Source: Phragmites australis (lineage: Eukaryota > Streptophyta > Magnoliopsida > Poales > Poaceae). Taken from it: DNA of 64,000 nucleotides. Under the pieces are notes generated by a model, which saw nothing but the letters and a program-made list of their open reading frames with translations, had not been told where the DNA came from and made no database searches. Numbering within the stretch: the first letter of the stretch is position 1; each line of letters begins with the position of its first letter. Below are positions 33,301 to 61,017 of this stretch, piece after piece. Position numbers and translations under genes: made by a program. The stretch is taken from positions 11,782,501 through 11,846,500 of the forward strand of contig NC_084922.1 of assembly GCF_958298935.1 (NCBI RefSeq). The letters run 5' to 3'.

Positions 33301-34655
33301 CATCCGAAGCACGCGTGTTAGAGCTTTATACCGCCCTCATGGCTGAGAAAATTGAAAATCAATGCCTAGCCAAAGCATTAAGCGAGGCAAGGCAACTTGC
33401 TCAGGATATGGTTCAAAAATGTGTTGAAGCTTTCAAGCCAAAGGCACTGAGGGTTAGCTAGATTATTAGCAAAACTCTTCAAGAACTTAGTGCTTCGGCC
33501 TCAACTCCAACCTTCAACCATGCGCAACCTCGATGGCCTTCTTGGGTGGATCGTGAAATCATCTGATGGACTTCAGCAAGCAGACCACTTATATGGCGAT
33601 TGTGTGATCTCTGGCTGAATTCTTATACAATCTTGATCTCTTGCTGAAGTCTTATACAATCTTTGGAGATGACAGGGTGCGACTACCACAAGGCGCTCCA
33701 GAGCCCTTTTGTTTCACTACCCACCAGACATGTCGACCCGGGCGGTGTCGAAGGCATCGAATGCCACTGCCAAAGCTTTCACCAGCAACTACTGGTGCCA
33801 ACACTGGCGTGACCTTGCCCTTCGAGAGGTGGAGAAAAACCGACAAAGGGTAAGTACCTTTTTTATTAACGATGCATTAGCACTTTTTTTATTATTCTCT
33901 TACTTATCTCTGTCTGGTTTTTGCTGTAGGCTGCCGCAAAGACCAAAGAGTCTTCGACCACTACAAGAATCTCTGCTCCATCTACTTCGCCGCCCACCTC
34001 TTCGCAAAATACAAAAGCACCCAATTTGTCTGAGTGTCCGGAGCAGGTGTGAGCGAAGGGGCGACATTGTATCTCGTTTTGTGATCAAAACATTTGACGT
34101 TTATAAAAAAGCTTTGCAATATATTTTTGCTTCATTTCTTCTTAAATATCTTGACATTCCTCGCTTCTTACGCAATCCTTCCTTCGGATTCTGCGCTGGT
34201 AGTCGAAGGTGTTGTCACTATAACTATGACACATGACCATTTTTTTTCATGCCTTGGACGTGCTGGGATTCATTTCACTGCTGGCACCCTAACATAGAGT
34301 TTAACAAATATTGGCGAGTGAAGGCTAGGGTTTATGATGATAGAAACACTAAGTTAAAAGCATTTTGGGAGTCATTTCATCCTTTGGACCTAGAGATCAG
34401 AAGGGTCGAACGGGAAACCGTAGGATAGAGTGTAGAGACCCTGACCCTCGGTCAGGGTTCCTTGAGCCGAAGGCTGAGCCAATTGACGAAGAGTACAACC
34501 TGACCTCGCTCATGCACTTTTGTTACAGACGACAACCTCAGCCATTGCAAGCGGCACCATTTATTGAATGTCATGGTGCTCCACATGTGCTCTCCGCTGG
34601 ACCCGACGGAGCCTTTTCCCACAAGGCGAGGTATCGCTTTCCAACTTGGTCGTAG
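30321..34655 (+). pseudogene. antisense accessory gene of the Tat-like element (Transposase_28-like)
   Basis: On the strand opposite to gag-pol, a frame starts at 30321 as MAPKCKSGKPKTYWIGHSKV, then VLAGLKKEGLINDIFKVRFP and EALCFVDYFQTGLRLP. This is the pattern of the 'putative gypsy type transposon' domain (PF04195). Pieces follow with stops (30640-31140), then an acidic region (31137-31750) and a coiled-coil region (33261-33461, MAEKIENQCLAKALSEARQL). GT/AG borders suggest it was a split gene. The solo LTR at 31891-33170 splits the coiled coil. Antisense accessory genes are known in Tat-lineage elements such as Grande. Confidence 0.6.
31891..33170 (-). mobile_element. solo LTR inside the Tat-like element
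   Basis: It starts TGTCGGAGGATGAACTCC and ends CATGTCACCGACA, flanked by GGTAT (31886-31890) and GGCAT (33171-33175), a 5-bp duplication with one difference. Read on the minus strand it matches the 5' LTR at 17351-18672, including the 78-79-bp CCCCGAG repeats. There is no internal sequence, so it arose by recombination between two LTRs. Confidence 0.88.
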
Positions 34656-35437
34656 TCAAATATATAAAAAAATTTGTAGATCCTAACATCGATGAATTTG
34701 TAGAATGAATTCTCATTATTCTTTATTGTATTATTTCGTTGAGCCTTCGGCTACCAACTTTTAAGTTGTAGGGTCCTTCAGCAACAACATGCGCAAATCA
34801 TCGACCGAAAAAATGTTGTCCCTCTAGACTTTTAAGCTGTAGGGACCTTCAACAACAACGTGCAACAATCCCCGAATGTCTGTTTTGACTTCGGTACGGG
34901 GCTGACACTCTTAGCTCCTGTCTTGTTTATGATCCAAAGAATTGCTTAAGTCCTCGGAGCGAGAGTAGACACTCTTAGCCCCCGTCGAGAGGTGTGATGC
35001 CTTTGTTTTTAGGTCAAGCAACACTTTGACTTTTTTTACTTCGGGTATATACCTGTCTTTAAGTCGAAGGGTAAGGTGTCGTGCGCACTTTGACATTCCT
35101 TACCTTGACTTTACTAGCTAGGTTTCGGTCCGCCTTATTTCATTGATTGGTGTGCATCCTTCAAGCGAAGGCTATCATCACTTCTATGATGAATCATGCA
35201 TAAACTCTATTGAAGCACATGCTTTCTTGGGGGTAACTTAATATAATCATAAGGATTTACAAAGGTGTCTGCCTCGTTAAAAATCTCACTCCTTGATGAG
35301 GGGTTCCCCTTGTGAGAAAAAAGAGTACATCACTTGTACATTGATTAAATTGAAATGCAGAATTTAAAATTGCATAAACATAAATTTACTACAGGTGCTT
35401 CGCCTATTATTGCAGAGCCCCCTTTTGACGTCTTCGA

Positions 35438-37411
35438 TTACACATAATACTTGCGAAGGCTATTCGCATTGCAAGTGTGCGGAAGCTCTTCTCCTTCAAG
35501 GGTAGCCAAGTGATAAAACTCGGGCCTCTTTGAACTTTTCACCAGAAAAGGTCCATCCCACTTACTTTGTAGCTTTCCCACAGTCGAAGAATTAGGAAGC
35601 CTTCGGAGTACAAGGTCCCTCGGAGTGAACTCCTTCGAGGCCACAATCTTTTCCCTCCATCTTTTGTTTCTTCTTGATACTTCGCCAAATTTTCAATGGC
35701 ATGCACTCTGATTTCTTCTAGTGCATCTTTTGTTACCAGCTCTTCATTTTGAGCTATCTCCGCGATAACCCGAAATGACTTGTTTCTGCATTCCTATGGA
35801 GTCATAGCCTCTTCGTCGAATAGTAAGCGAAACAGCGTGAATCCTGTTGGTCTAGTTGCCGTTGTCTTGAGTGACCATAGTACCTTCAGTAACTCCTCAA
35901 CCCACTTTTCCTTTGGGAGACCCTCCAACCGCCTTGCCACACCATCCAAGACATTGCCATTCGCCATCTCCATAGCTCCATTTGACTGAGGATGATATAC
36001 CGAAGCGAAATGAATTTTGATACCCATGTCTTCGCAAAATTGTTTGAAGCCTTCGTATCAAACTGTGTTCCTTTGTCGACTGTTGCTTTGTGTGGAATGC
36101 TGAAGTGGTAGATTATATTTTGCCACATGAACTTTTGAACATTTCTTGATGTAATCTTCACCAATGGAACTGCTTCCACCAACTTAGAGAAGTACTCAAC
36201 TGCCACTGTAGCATATCGAAAGTTTCCTGGGGCGGTTGGCAACTGTCCTATGATGTCAATCCCCCACCAAGTTAAGGGCCAAATCAGTGGGATGAGCTAA
36301 TTATTGATGAAGGCATGTTAGAGCCTTTGGCCATGTATCATGTATTGGCATTTCGTGCAGCTTCGAACTGTGGCCTCCATATTGGAGATGGCCTTCGGCC
36401 AATAGAATCCTCGTCTGAATGCTTTTCCGACGAGTGCTCGAGTGCCAATGTGCGAGCCACACAACCCTTTGTGTATTTCTTTAAGCAAACTTTGCCCTTC
36501 TGTATGGGATATGTATTGAAACATCAGTGCACAAACTCCCATCTTGTAAAAATCAACCCACACAATCTTATAGTTTCTAGTTCTTTGCCCTTTACGCTTT
36601 GCCTCTACTTGGTCTTCGGGCTCGTAATGGCCCCTGAAGGTAGGCCATTATAGAAGATTGTCAATCTTCTCTCTCAACTATGTTGACATGGCGGGCCATC
36701 TGCTGCGGGGTTTTGACAACTGATAACTTCAGATTCTGATAAAAAAACATCTGGAGGCATTGGCAGTTGTTGTGCCATAGCTTTCGCGAGGTCATCGGTT
36801 TCGGAATTATCATTTCTTGATTTTCTCTTGACAGTGAAACCCCAAAAATGTTTTTACATGCTTCTCACGACTGCCATGTATTTAGCCAGCTCTGGCTCTT
36901 TCGCTTGGAATGTTTTGTCAATCTGGCCCGCGACTACCTGAGAATTTGTCTTGACTAGCACCCTTTGGGCGTTGAGGGCTCATGATTTCTGAGGGCCAAG
37001 GAGGACTGCTTCATATTATCCAACATTGTTGGTTGACTAGAAATTGAGTCTGACCACGTATCGCAGCTTAACACCAGAAGGCGAAGATATGACTGTTGTG
37101 GCTCCAGCTCCCGAAGCCCCCAAGCTCTGTCACAATATATGATCCACACTGGGTGTACTGGTATTTCTTCTTGGCCTTCAGCCTGTGGTGTCCAATCTGC
37201 CAAAAATTCGACCAAGGCTTGAGATTTTATCGCCATCCGCGCGATGAAGGATAGAGTAAACGGTGCTCTCTGCGGCCCATTTTCCAATTCTTCCCGTAGC
37301 CTTGTGATTTTCAAACATGTCACGAAGGGGGAAAGAGGTCAATACCGTTATCTTGTATGCTATGAAATAATGCCGAAACTTTCGTGAGGCCATCACCACT
37401 GCATATGCCAT
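35438..37411 (-). pseudogene. RNase H and integrase of the Tat-like element
   Basis: RNase H remains are visible at 37411-36955 (MASRKFRHYFIAYKITVLTS, then IARMAIKSQALVEFLADWTP). The integrase zinc-binding region lies at 36563-36318 (HKGLCGSHIG ... CTKCQ). The core at 36242-35886 contains VEYFSKLVEAVPL and DKGTQFD. The C-terminal piece at 35644-35438 (PRDLVLRRL, KWDGPFLV) ends in a TAG-type stop. Multiple frame changes separate the parts. Confidence 0.75.
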
Positions 37412-37638
37412 TTTTTCATCCCTGAATAGAACCTCTTCGATCCCGCCAATGCCTCTGAGACATAATATACTGGAAATTATTGCAATTTTTTGTTGACTTG
37501 CATTTCTTGCACAAGTACTGCGCTTACTACCGAAGGGGAAGCCGCAATGTAGAGCAACAACTCGGCCTTTGGATCTAGGCTAGTCAATGTTGTGAACTTC
37601 ATCAAGTATTCTTTCACCTCATCAAAAGTATTTTGCTG

Positions 37639-38565
37639 CTATGCACTCCACCTAAATGGGTTGGAGCTTTTGATAGTTTTGAAGAAGGGCAGGCTTCGCT
37701 CAGCTGACCTGGCAACGAATCGGCTTAGGGTTGCCAATCTTCCAGCCAATCGTTGTGCCTCTTTCCTACTTTGTGGAGGTCTCATATCAAGTATTGATTG
37801 TATCTTTTCCGGGTTTACCTCGATGCCCCTTTTTGACACCAAAAATCCTAGCAACCTCCCGGAACGGACACCGAATGCACACTTTTCTGGATTCAACTTT
37901 AAACCCACGCTTCGTAGATTTTCGAAGGTCTCCCAAAGGTCATTCAAATGATCAACTTGTTTGGTACTCTTGACGACTAAGTCATCGACATATGTAGACA
38001 CGTTTCTTTCAAACTGCGACTGCAGTATGATTTGGACCAATCTGGAGAAGGTGGCTCTAGGATTTCGGAGTCCGAAGGCCATTCTTACGAAACAGTATAT
38101 TCCAAAGGAGGTTCTGAAGCTTGTTTTTACCTTGTACTCCCTCGCCATCCAAACTTGATGGTATCCCGAGTATGTGTCCAAAAAGCTTAACATTTCATAA
38201 CCAATTGCGGAGTCTACTAACTGGTCGATGCATGGCAAAGGGAAGTCATCCTTCGAGCAGGCTCTGTTTAGGTCTGTAAAATCAACACACATTCTCCATT
38301 TTCCATTGCTTTTCTTGACTAACACCAGGTTAGCCAGCCATTCGAAGTGTAATGCTTCGTGTATGACCCCAACGTTGAGCAATTTTTGCACCTCAGCCTT
38401 CGCCTCGTCTTCTCTTTCTTTCAATGTTTTCTGGAGCCTTTGTTTATTTGGCTTTGCCTTCAGATCAACTTTTAGACTGTGTTTAATGACATTTCTGATG
38501 ACTCCCTGCAAATCCTTCGGCGACCATGCAAAGACATCTTCGTTGTTGCGAAGGAATTCTATCAT
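37639..38565 (-). pseudogene. reverse transcriptase of the Tat-like element
   Basis: A 308-codon uninterrupted frame covers most of the reverse transcriptase domain. Visible motifs are NLVLVKKSNGKWRMCVDFTD, LPCIDQLVDS, SFLDTYSGYHQ, the catalytic YVDD (in NVSTYVDDLVVKS) and FGVRSGRLLGFLVS. The Ty3/gypsy type is clear. Neighbouring domains are frameshifted, so it belongs to a dead polyprotein. Confidence 0.9.
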
Positions 38566-38714
38566 TTCTCACTTAGCTTCTTGTGTCATTTTAGTTCCTA
38601 TGACCACAACTCTCTTTGGTCTGTCTTGACACAACAACACTTTCTTGGTTTGGCCTTCAGGTTTAGCTTTCGGCACTGAACGTTATGTCACCCTGGAGTG
38701 GTTCCCACTTCAAT

Positions 38715-39090
38715 TCATCGGGGCATTTTTTGATCTCCCAACACCAAGATGACACCTCTGAGGCCGGGAATTTTCATGCACAAATAACCGTGATGCGGTA
38801 TTGCCCCAAACTTGTTTAGTACCCCCCCTCTTCTGAAGATTTCATTGTATGGGTACGTTATATCGACAACATTAAAGATAATACATTCTGTGCAAAAGTT
38901 TGACCCTTCACCAAAAGAGACTGATATCTCGATTTTGCCCAAAGCGTCTATTGGTTTGCCATCGAAGTGCAGCAACAGAGATCCATCATCTGCAAGTCAC
39001 TTCGCTGCAAACCCATCCTATCAAAGGCATCCACAAAGATGATGTATGCCGAGCTACCGTCGTCTATCAGAATCTTGTGGACTTCATTTC
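38715..39090 (-). pseudogene. retroviral-type aspartic protease region of the Tat-like element
   Basis: [23 protein letters not shown] stretch on the minus strand near 39060-39000 holds an altered D-x-G-S active-site motif. It is followed by EISVSFGEG and a PHHGYLCMKIPG motif characteristic of plant gypsy proteases before reverse transcriptase. The frame changes within the domain. Confidence 0.6.
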
Positions 39091-39238
39091 CTAAAATGTT
39101 AGCCACAATGACGAAGGCATATATATGCTGGTATTCTAGGGCCCTCAGGTTGTCCTGCGAGAAGGTGATGGGAGCATGAGACCACTTTGAATGGACGAAT
39201 GAATAGCTTATGCCGACATGGTTAGCCCTTCAGACATA

Positions 39239-40671
39239 TTATTTTCGTTGCCTCTTAGACTCAGTTTCCTGATTAGAGCCACCAGTGATTGCCAACACCA
39301 CGTTCAATCCGTGTATTAATGTGTTTACCGACCTGTTGGTCTCTGGGGGAGCTTCGATTACAGGTCTTGGCTGAGAGGGTGGAAGCAATGATTCAAAAAG
39401 CCGCTGATTAAGCATAGGTCTGCCCTGGTGTAGCCGAAGGTGTTGGAACATATGATTTCGCCGAAACCATTGGACGCCATTGAGAAGCAAGTGCCGAAGG
39501 GTTTGGCCCATGAGCCTGGCCCTGGCCCTGTTGACATTTCCACGCATTGACTGGCCTATATGGAATAACGTGATGCACTACTCTCGCAAGGTCGAAGGGT
39601 TGCTTATCTAGTCCTTCCTTCATGGCTACAACATATGGACATTGTTTAGTTGTATGATCAGCACCCTCGTCATGCAACTCACAGTATAGTGTACTTGGGT
39701 CACACGGTGCCTGTCCTCCTCTACCACCTCGGCCTCCGTGGCCCCTATCGCTTCAGCTGCCGCTGCCTCCAGCACACGGGGCTTCGACGACCTCTTGCAA
39801 GGCGTCCTTAGCCCTAGATTCTATCTGGTTGATCTCTTTCTGCTTTGAAATGTATCTGAAGGCATTGCTTTTCTTCAAATGCTTCGGCCTATCCTTTGGC
39901 TGGCCACTACTTCCCTCCTTGCTGGGGGGAGAAGGTTTCGACGCTTTTAATGCTACCATTTCATTTTTACTTTGCTGATGGTCTACCTCGGATCTTGCAT
40001 ATTCCTCCATTTTGTTTAAGAGTTCCTGGACACTCTGCGGTCTTTTGCATGTTAGCTTTGCTGTTAGCAGCCCTCCTCTGATGCCTTGGGTAGCGGCATC
40101 GATGATCATGTCCTCACTCAGGCCCTTCGCCCGACAATGCACATGTACAAAATGGCACATGTAGTCTTTGAGTGGATCCATCGACTGTTGCTTGACTGCG
40201 AAGAGGTCACCGACTGTGACTTTTTCTGCCTGATTACCTTGGAAATTATAGAAAAGGCATCGCACAATTGCTCCCAGGAATATATTGACCCCGGAGGTAG
40301 GGCAGAGTACCAAGATCTTGCTATTCCCTTTACTGCTAACACGAAGGCCTTTGCCAGTACCGTGTTATCTCCACTAGCATATTTGACTGCTACTTCAAAG
40401 CTCATGATGAATTCTCTTGGATCTGATTCTCCATCAAACATCACCACTCTCGGCATTTTAAAACCTGAAGGCCAAGACTGGTTCTGTAAGCCAGAGGAGA
40501 GCAGGGAGTTTGGGTCGCATGCGCGTGACTTGGACGCAGTCCGTGCTGCAAACGCCGACGAAGGTGTGATGGTGTTCCGTGCCTCCTCACCCTCACACTA
40601 TAGCACGTTGATCTGGCCTTGCAACTGTTCCAGCATTCTTCTGGCTTTGTTAGCTCGATGATGGTATTCAT
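39239..40671 (-). pseudogene. gag of the Tat-like element
   Basis: A frame near 40456-40270 reads VVMFDGESDPREFIMSFEVA and ARSWYSALPPGSIYSWEQLC, the conserved gypsy gag (retrotrans_gag) pattern. After a frameshift, 40313-39753 continues with MDPLKDYMCHFVHVHCRAKG and an arginine/lysine-rich tail. A CxHDEGADHTTKQC motif near 39690-39650 resembles a nucleocapsid-type metal site. At least two frameshifts separate the pieces. Confidence 0.75.
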
Positions 40672-41197
40672 CTACCTTTCGACTCACTGCCAAGCTTTCT
40701 AGCATACGCTTCTTTTGCGCTATTTGCCGTTCTAGGTCTTCGGCTTCTAGCCGTGCAGTTCTTTCTGCTTTTAGCTGTGCAGTTCTTTCTGCTTTTGTTT
40801 CTTCTTCGTCGTTTTCATAGTCTTGAAAATGATCAAAGTCGTCATGCTCTTCTAGACGAGGGGCCTTTTCCTTCCTTGCTGCTGAAGCTTCGAAATGAGC
40901 AAGAAGGCCGGCCTCTACCCTTCACATCAAAGCATTTGCATCTTCCTGTTGAGTTGGCTCTTCGTGAACTTGACCACCCTCAGTGGCCAGCACGGCCACA
41001 TCAACTTGTTCTTTTGGTCCTCTTCGACTGCCTCAATCGAAGTGGTGACCAGCTCCGCCGTGGCCTGAGGAGTAGTCATAATCGCGTCCCCCTCGGAAGT
41101 TGTTGTGTCTGCTCTATTGTTGATGTATCAACAGCCTTCGGCTTCTTTTTGGGTGGCATGGCTTCGAAATGTATCGGTCCCCACAGAGGACGCCAAC

Positions 41198-41870
41198 TGT
41201 TGTGAACTAGCGTCGCCAATAGAGTGGTGGGCCTTTGGGATCCTTTTGCCTTCGAATCCTAGAGGAATCCGAAGGCTAGAGGGAAACGTACACAAAGTGA
41301 AGAAGTCTTTATTGGAATTAATATTACATGTCTTGTCAGCTACAATTATGTCCTATTTATAGGCCATACCTGACCATTCCCTGTTACAGTTTACGAGATT
41401 ATCCATCCAACTGCTACATTCTCAGCATATTCGAGGGTAATATAGTACTATCCTAAATACATCGAGATTATTTACAATCCTGCTCCTCATGGTCTTTAGT
41501 TGCTAACATCGGTCCTCCCTTCGACCATGCCTTCATCCTTTCATGCGTCTTCGCGTTGAACATGGATCACCATTCGCTTGGGCATTTGAAGGTCTCTGCT
41601 CGGTCGCACCTTCGGTGTCCCTTATTGTGACTCCATTGTGACATCGTGCAAAGCTCTTCGGCCGAGCTCCGAAGGCCCGACCAAGGCTTCACCCGTCCCA
41701 GCTGTCGGAACTGTTCCCGTGGCACGGAGAGTCCAAAAGGTTCCTTCGGCTGGTCGAAGGGTTCCTACAATACGACAGATCCACGATAACCATCAACCTT
41801 GTTAGTTTGCAGTGCCCGCAGAGGTCTTCGACCCAATGTCCGAAGGGTCCTGTGAGACCATTCCCCAACA
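41198..41870 (-). repeat. 5' LTR of the Tat-like element
   Basis: The full-length LTR contains the promoter side of the element. It shares CAATAGAGTGGTGGGCCTTT, TTATAGGCC and GACATCGTGCAAAGCTCTT with the other LTR. Confidence 0.9.
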
Positions 41871-41875
41871 CTATG

Positions 41876-42190
41876 CCAATAAGAGATGTTTTGAGTTTGC
41901 TGGTTTGAAGACACATCCTATAAGGTTTATTGCAAGTTGTGCACAGGAGAGCTGCCCTTAGTGCATACATGCTTCTAGGCTCTAGGATAACCACACAATA
42001 AATATGATTTGAGTTCATTTTGCAATTGTGCATGTCAATCTTCATTTATAGATGTGAGGTAACATTCAAAATTTCAATTTGCAGATAAAGGAACTTCCAT
42101 TTGAGCATAATTGTCCAACAACCAAGTTGCAAGAAGGAAAGATGGCTACTTAACATTGGGTTGCAGATAGGCTTCATCTCCCATATATGT
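41876..42190 (+). pseudogene. mudrA-like transposase, continuation after the gypsy insertion
   Basis: Immediately right of the gypsy element the sequence resumes with codons for HPIRFIASCAQESCP and CIHAS, the zinc-binding CxxExCPWxIHAS motif of the MuDR N-terminal domain. Later pieces read LPFEHNCPTTKLQEGKMAT and HWVADRL. Stops are present and the catalytic core is missing. The match of the two halves proves that the 12.6-kb element inserted into this gene. Confidence 0.7.
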
Positions 42191-42622
42191 TGCTTTGCCT
42201 CCATGAACTGTTGCTTCACCTCAAGTATCTACTGCTTCAATTCACCAAATTCAGCATTTTGTCCGTCCACATAGCAGAGCCTTTGGCCTTCATCCCATTC
42301 CTCAAGTAGACACAAATACTTCTCATATTCATTCTCCTATTTAAAGAATCCACAAGTATTACCATTCTGCGGGCAAAACAAATAAAATTCAAACTCCACG
42401 CAACCTTGAAAATTGCATAAGATTGACATTAGTCACCGGTATGTTATTCTCACACTTGAAGAAAATTTCACCATAAGTTGTTGGTTGCTTGCTCCGTAGC
42501 TTGACCACATGGATCCCACACATCAGGCAATCAACAAGGGGTACCTCCTTCCCCTTGCTGGCTGTTGCACTCGACCCAGCCGCAAACTTCACCGGACTTC
42601 CCGTAACCCTAAACTGTGACAT
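42150..42622 (-). pseudogene. GRF zinc-finger gene of the second MULE
   Basis: Exon 1 (42622 to about 42440) starts MSQFRVTGSPVKFAAGSSAT and includes PLVDCLMCGIHVVKLRSK and TTYGEIFFKCENNIP, ending before GTGACT. After the acceptor GCCCGCAG, exon 2 starts at 42366 with NGNTCGFFK. The CxxC...C...CGFF spacing is a GRF zinc finger. A stop replaces the residue after CGFFK, and another follows within a glutamate-rich coiled coil. The gene points inward from the right terminal repeat. Confidence 0.6.
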
Positions 42623-42755
42623 GGTGCCTTGATCGCGGAGGACTTCCCGTAACCGAACGAAAGTTGTAATGGCACGAGTCCGATATCGACCTTTGTAATG
42701 ACATTTTTTGAAACCACCAAAGTCGCGATGACGTGGATCTAATTAATCCTTATAA

Positions 42756-44878
42756 ATTAGTTAGGTTAGTTTTAAGCTAAGTATATGTCCTCAAAGTTTG
42801 CATCATAAATATTTCCTTCTCAAAAAGAAAATCACAAACTATTTCACTATCTTAAAAATCACATTCGGTGGTGATGCACTGATGCGTGGTGGTTCGTTCT
42901 ACACCCTGTCCTATCAGCTGGGTTGGTGCCGACTGGTGGGTCCTTCACCACACGCGCTCGCTCCACTCCTCACCCACTCCCCCCTCATCGGTGACGAGCT
43001 GGCACTGTCTGACGTCGAGTCACCGGCCGCGGCGGCGGTGCAAGGCTCGTCCGAGATGCACGATGCCCCATGGCAAGTCGTTCGCCCACGAGCAACAGCT
43101 CAAGGTGGAGGACGACTTGGCCGAGTTCCTCGGCATCTACGACGCCGCGTCTCGCGGGCGACGGACTGCCCCGTGTCTCAATCCCTCTCATTGCCCTCCA
43201 CATCAGATCGAACCCATCTTGGTTTCTTGATCTCTTCTCCCCCCTCCACCTCCTGAATCAAACCCAGACGTGGTTAGCATGACGTGTCAGGCACTCCGCC
43301 TATGATGGTGGCTCAACTCGGTGAAGAGGCTCGTGATGGTCATGGGGATGCGTTGCTTCAGAGGCAGCAATACAGACTTGTAGGTGGCACAATCCAGCAA
43401 ATTCCACAAGGCTTGATGGCAGCATGAGCTAATCAATACTTGATTTAGAGTTAAGAGTGAGACGAACCAATAGGTTCCATAGGTTTCGTGCGAGTGCATG
43501 TTCATCTTGTGTGGTTCCAGCAAAGTGGTTCAAGAGTTCTCGTATTACTGTAGCCTGATGGAGGTAAATCATCTTGCTTCTACCGCACATTCTGCTTTGA
43601 GGTAGACATTTATACGAGCAGATAGCCTGCTAAGCAGTTTTATTTGTCAACAGTTTCTGGAAGATCATGTCCAATGATCAGAAACACTGTAATTAGCTTT
43701 CTAAGAGACTTTTTGAGCTTCAACGGTAAATGGTCTATTGTGAACAAAGCTTCATCTGTATGGAAGCTACAACTTCAACTACAAGCGTGCAACTGTTTTA
43801 TTCAGAAAAAACCAAATATCTTCCATGATTTTATATGTTGCAAAGGAACAATTTCATCCTCTGTATCATATTCTGCACACAGTCTGTGTTGACTTTTCTC
43901 CCATTTTTTTAGCATACGCTCATGACTGATCACTCGACATCATAACCATTTGACTATCTTACAATGAAAGTGCCATGACATATTGAGGATTTGCTAATCA
44001 TCTTGTGTTGATTTACTTTGGGGATTTGATGCATTTTCAGAATTTATGCGCATATTGAGATTGATAACACATAGGTTGTTTATGCATGCCTCCTATATCT
44101 CATAACTAAGTTGACATATGACTGAAAAGTGATGGCGCGGTGATCCTGTGACGCAGAATTAAAGATCGCTTAGCTTGTTTCGTGTGCAATTCTTAATCCG
44201 TAGCAGCGCACGTCATTACGCTAGTAATTACCGAGGTTCCACTAAGAAACTTGAAGCGTACTCTATCTATTTTTTTGGCCAGTTGTTTTCGTTTTCCTGT
44301 GGGCTGCTTCCCTCTCCACTACGTGGGCTTTGTTTTTTGCTTTCGGCCCAGTTAGGGTATTGTTGCTTTCGTTTTCATTTCCCCTTTTTCTTTTTTGTTT
44401 TCTTTCTTTCTTTTCGGTGACATGGCTATCAAGGTGACGAAAACCACTCTTAAAAACCTCCTGAGGAGGTGAGGTATCTGGTATAAAGCGCTGGATAAGT
44501 GCAGTACTTTTAAAGAGTAAAACTGAGTTTTTCATTGCTTAATTTTTGCTTCATAATAGGAACAGGAAGAAATATTTATTTTGTTTAATTGAGGGTTAAT
44601 TTTCATGTTTTGCACCTAAGTTATCATTTGCAGCAAAAAGGGAAGGGGGAAAAAAAAAGCCAGAATGGGCACTTTGAACACTAATTTTTCTTCTCCAGCG
44701 GGACGGCATTCTATCACAAGGGCAAAACGGTCAACTCCTCGAACAGCGGTGGAAACCCCAGCGCAGCAGGCCGAGTCCCGCAACCCCTCTGCCTCCCCCT
44801 TCCCCTCGCCTCGGCTCCCCTCCCTCCTCGAGATCTCCAAGGCCACGAGGCCACACCGCTTCGCCGACGCCCGGGGAG
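42756..44878. other. intergenic region with weak coding scraps
   Basis: A GC-rich segment at 42900-43290 contains a short protein-like stretch (HGKSFAHEQQLKVEDDLAEF near 43065-43130) that I cannot place. 43300-43700 has many stops in all frames. 44230-44450 is T-rich. 44660-44878 is the GC-rich leader of the carbonic anhydrase gene. No TATA box was convincing. Confidence 0.4.

Positions 44879-61017
<16,139 letters not shown>

Larger units (their letters stand above)
29247..41870 (-). mobile_element. Tat-like Ty3/gypsy LTR retrotransposon, 12.6 kb
   Basis: The two LTRs are at 41198-41870 (5' LTR, 673 bp) and 29247-29892 (3' LTR, 646 bp), both bounded by TGTTG...CCCCAACA. They are flanked by a perfect 5-bp duplication, CTATG, at 29242-29246 and 41871-41875. 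On the minus strand follow gag, protease, reverse transcriptase, RNase H and integrase, then a long 3' region with an antisense gene. The primer-binding region reads GTTGGCGTCCTCTGTGGGG next to the 5' LTR. All main frames are broken, so the copy is inactive. Gene order RT-RH-IN makes it Ty3/gypsy; the long 3' region with an antisense ORF points to the Tat lineage. Confidence 0.9.
27127..42755 (+). mobile_element. second decayed MULE, host of two later insertions
   Basis: Terminal inverted repeats of about 100 bp: 27127-27228 matches the reverse complement of about 42650-42755. The shared runs include GTTAATTAGATCCA-like, GGTTTCAAAAAATG and CAAAGGTCGATATCGG. Without the nested hAT and gypsy insertions it would be about 2.3 kb. 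It keeps remains of a mudrA-type frame (28396-29246, continuing at 41876) and a GRF zinc-finger gene in the opposite direction. TTATAA lies at both outer ends; a 9-bp duplication was not resolved. Confidence 0.75.
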
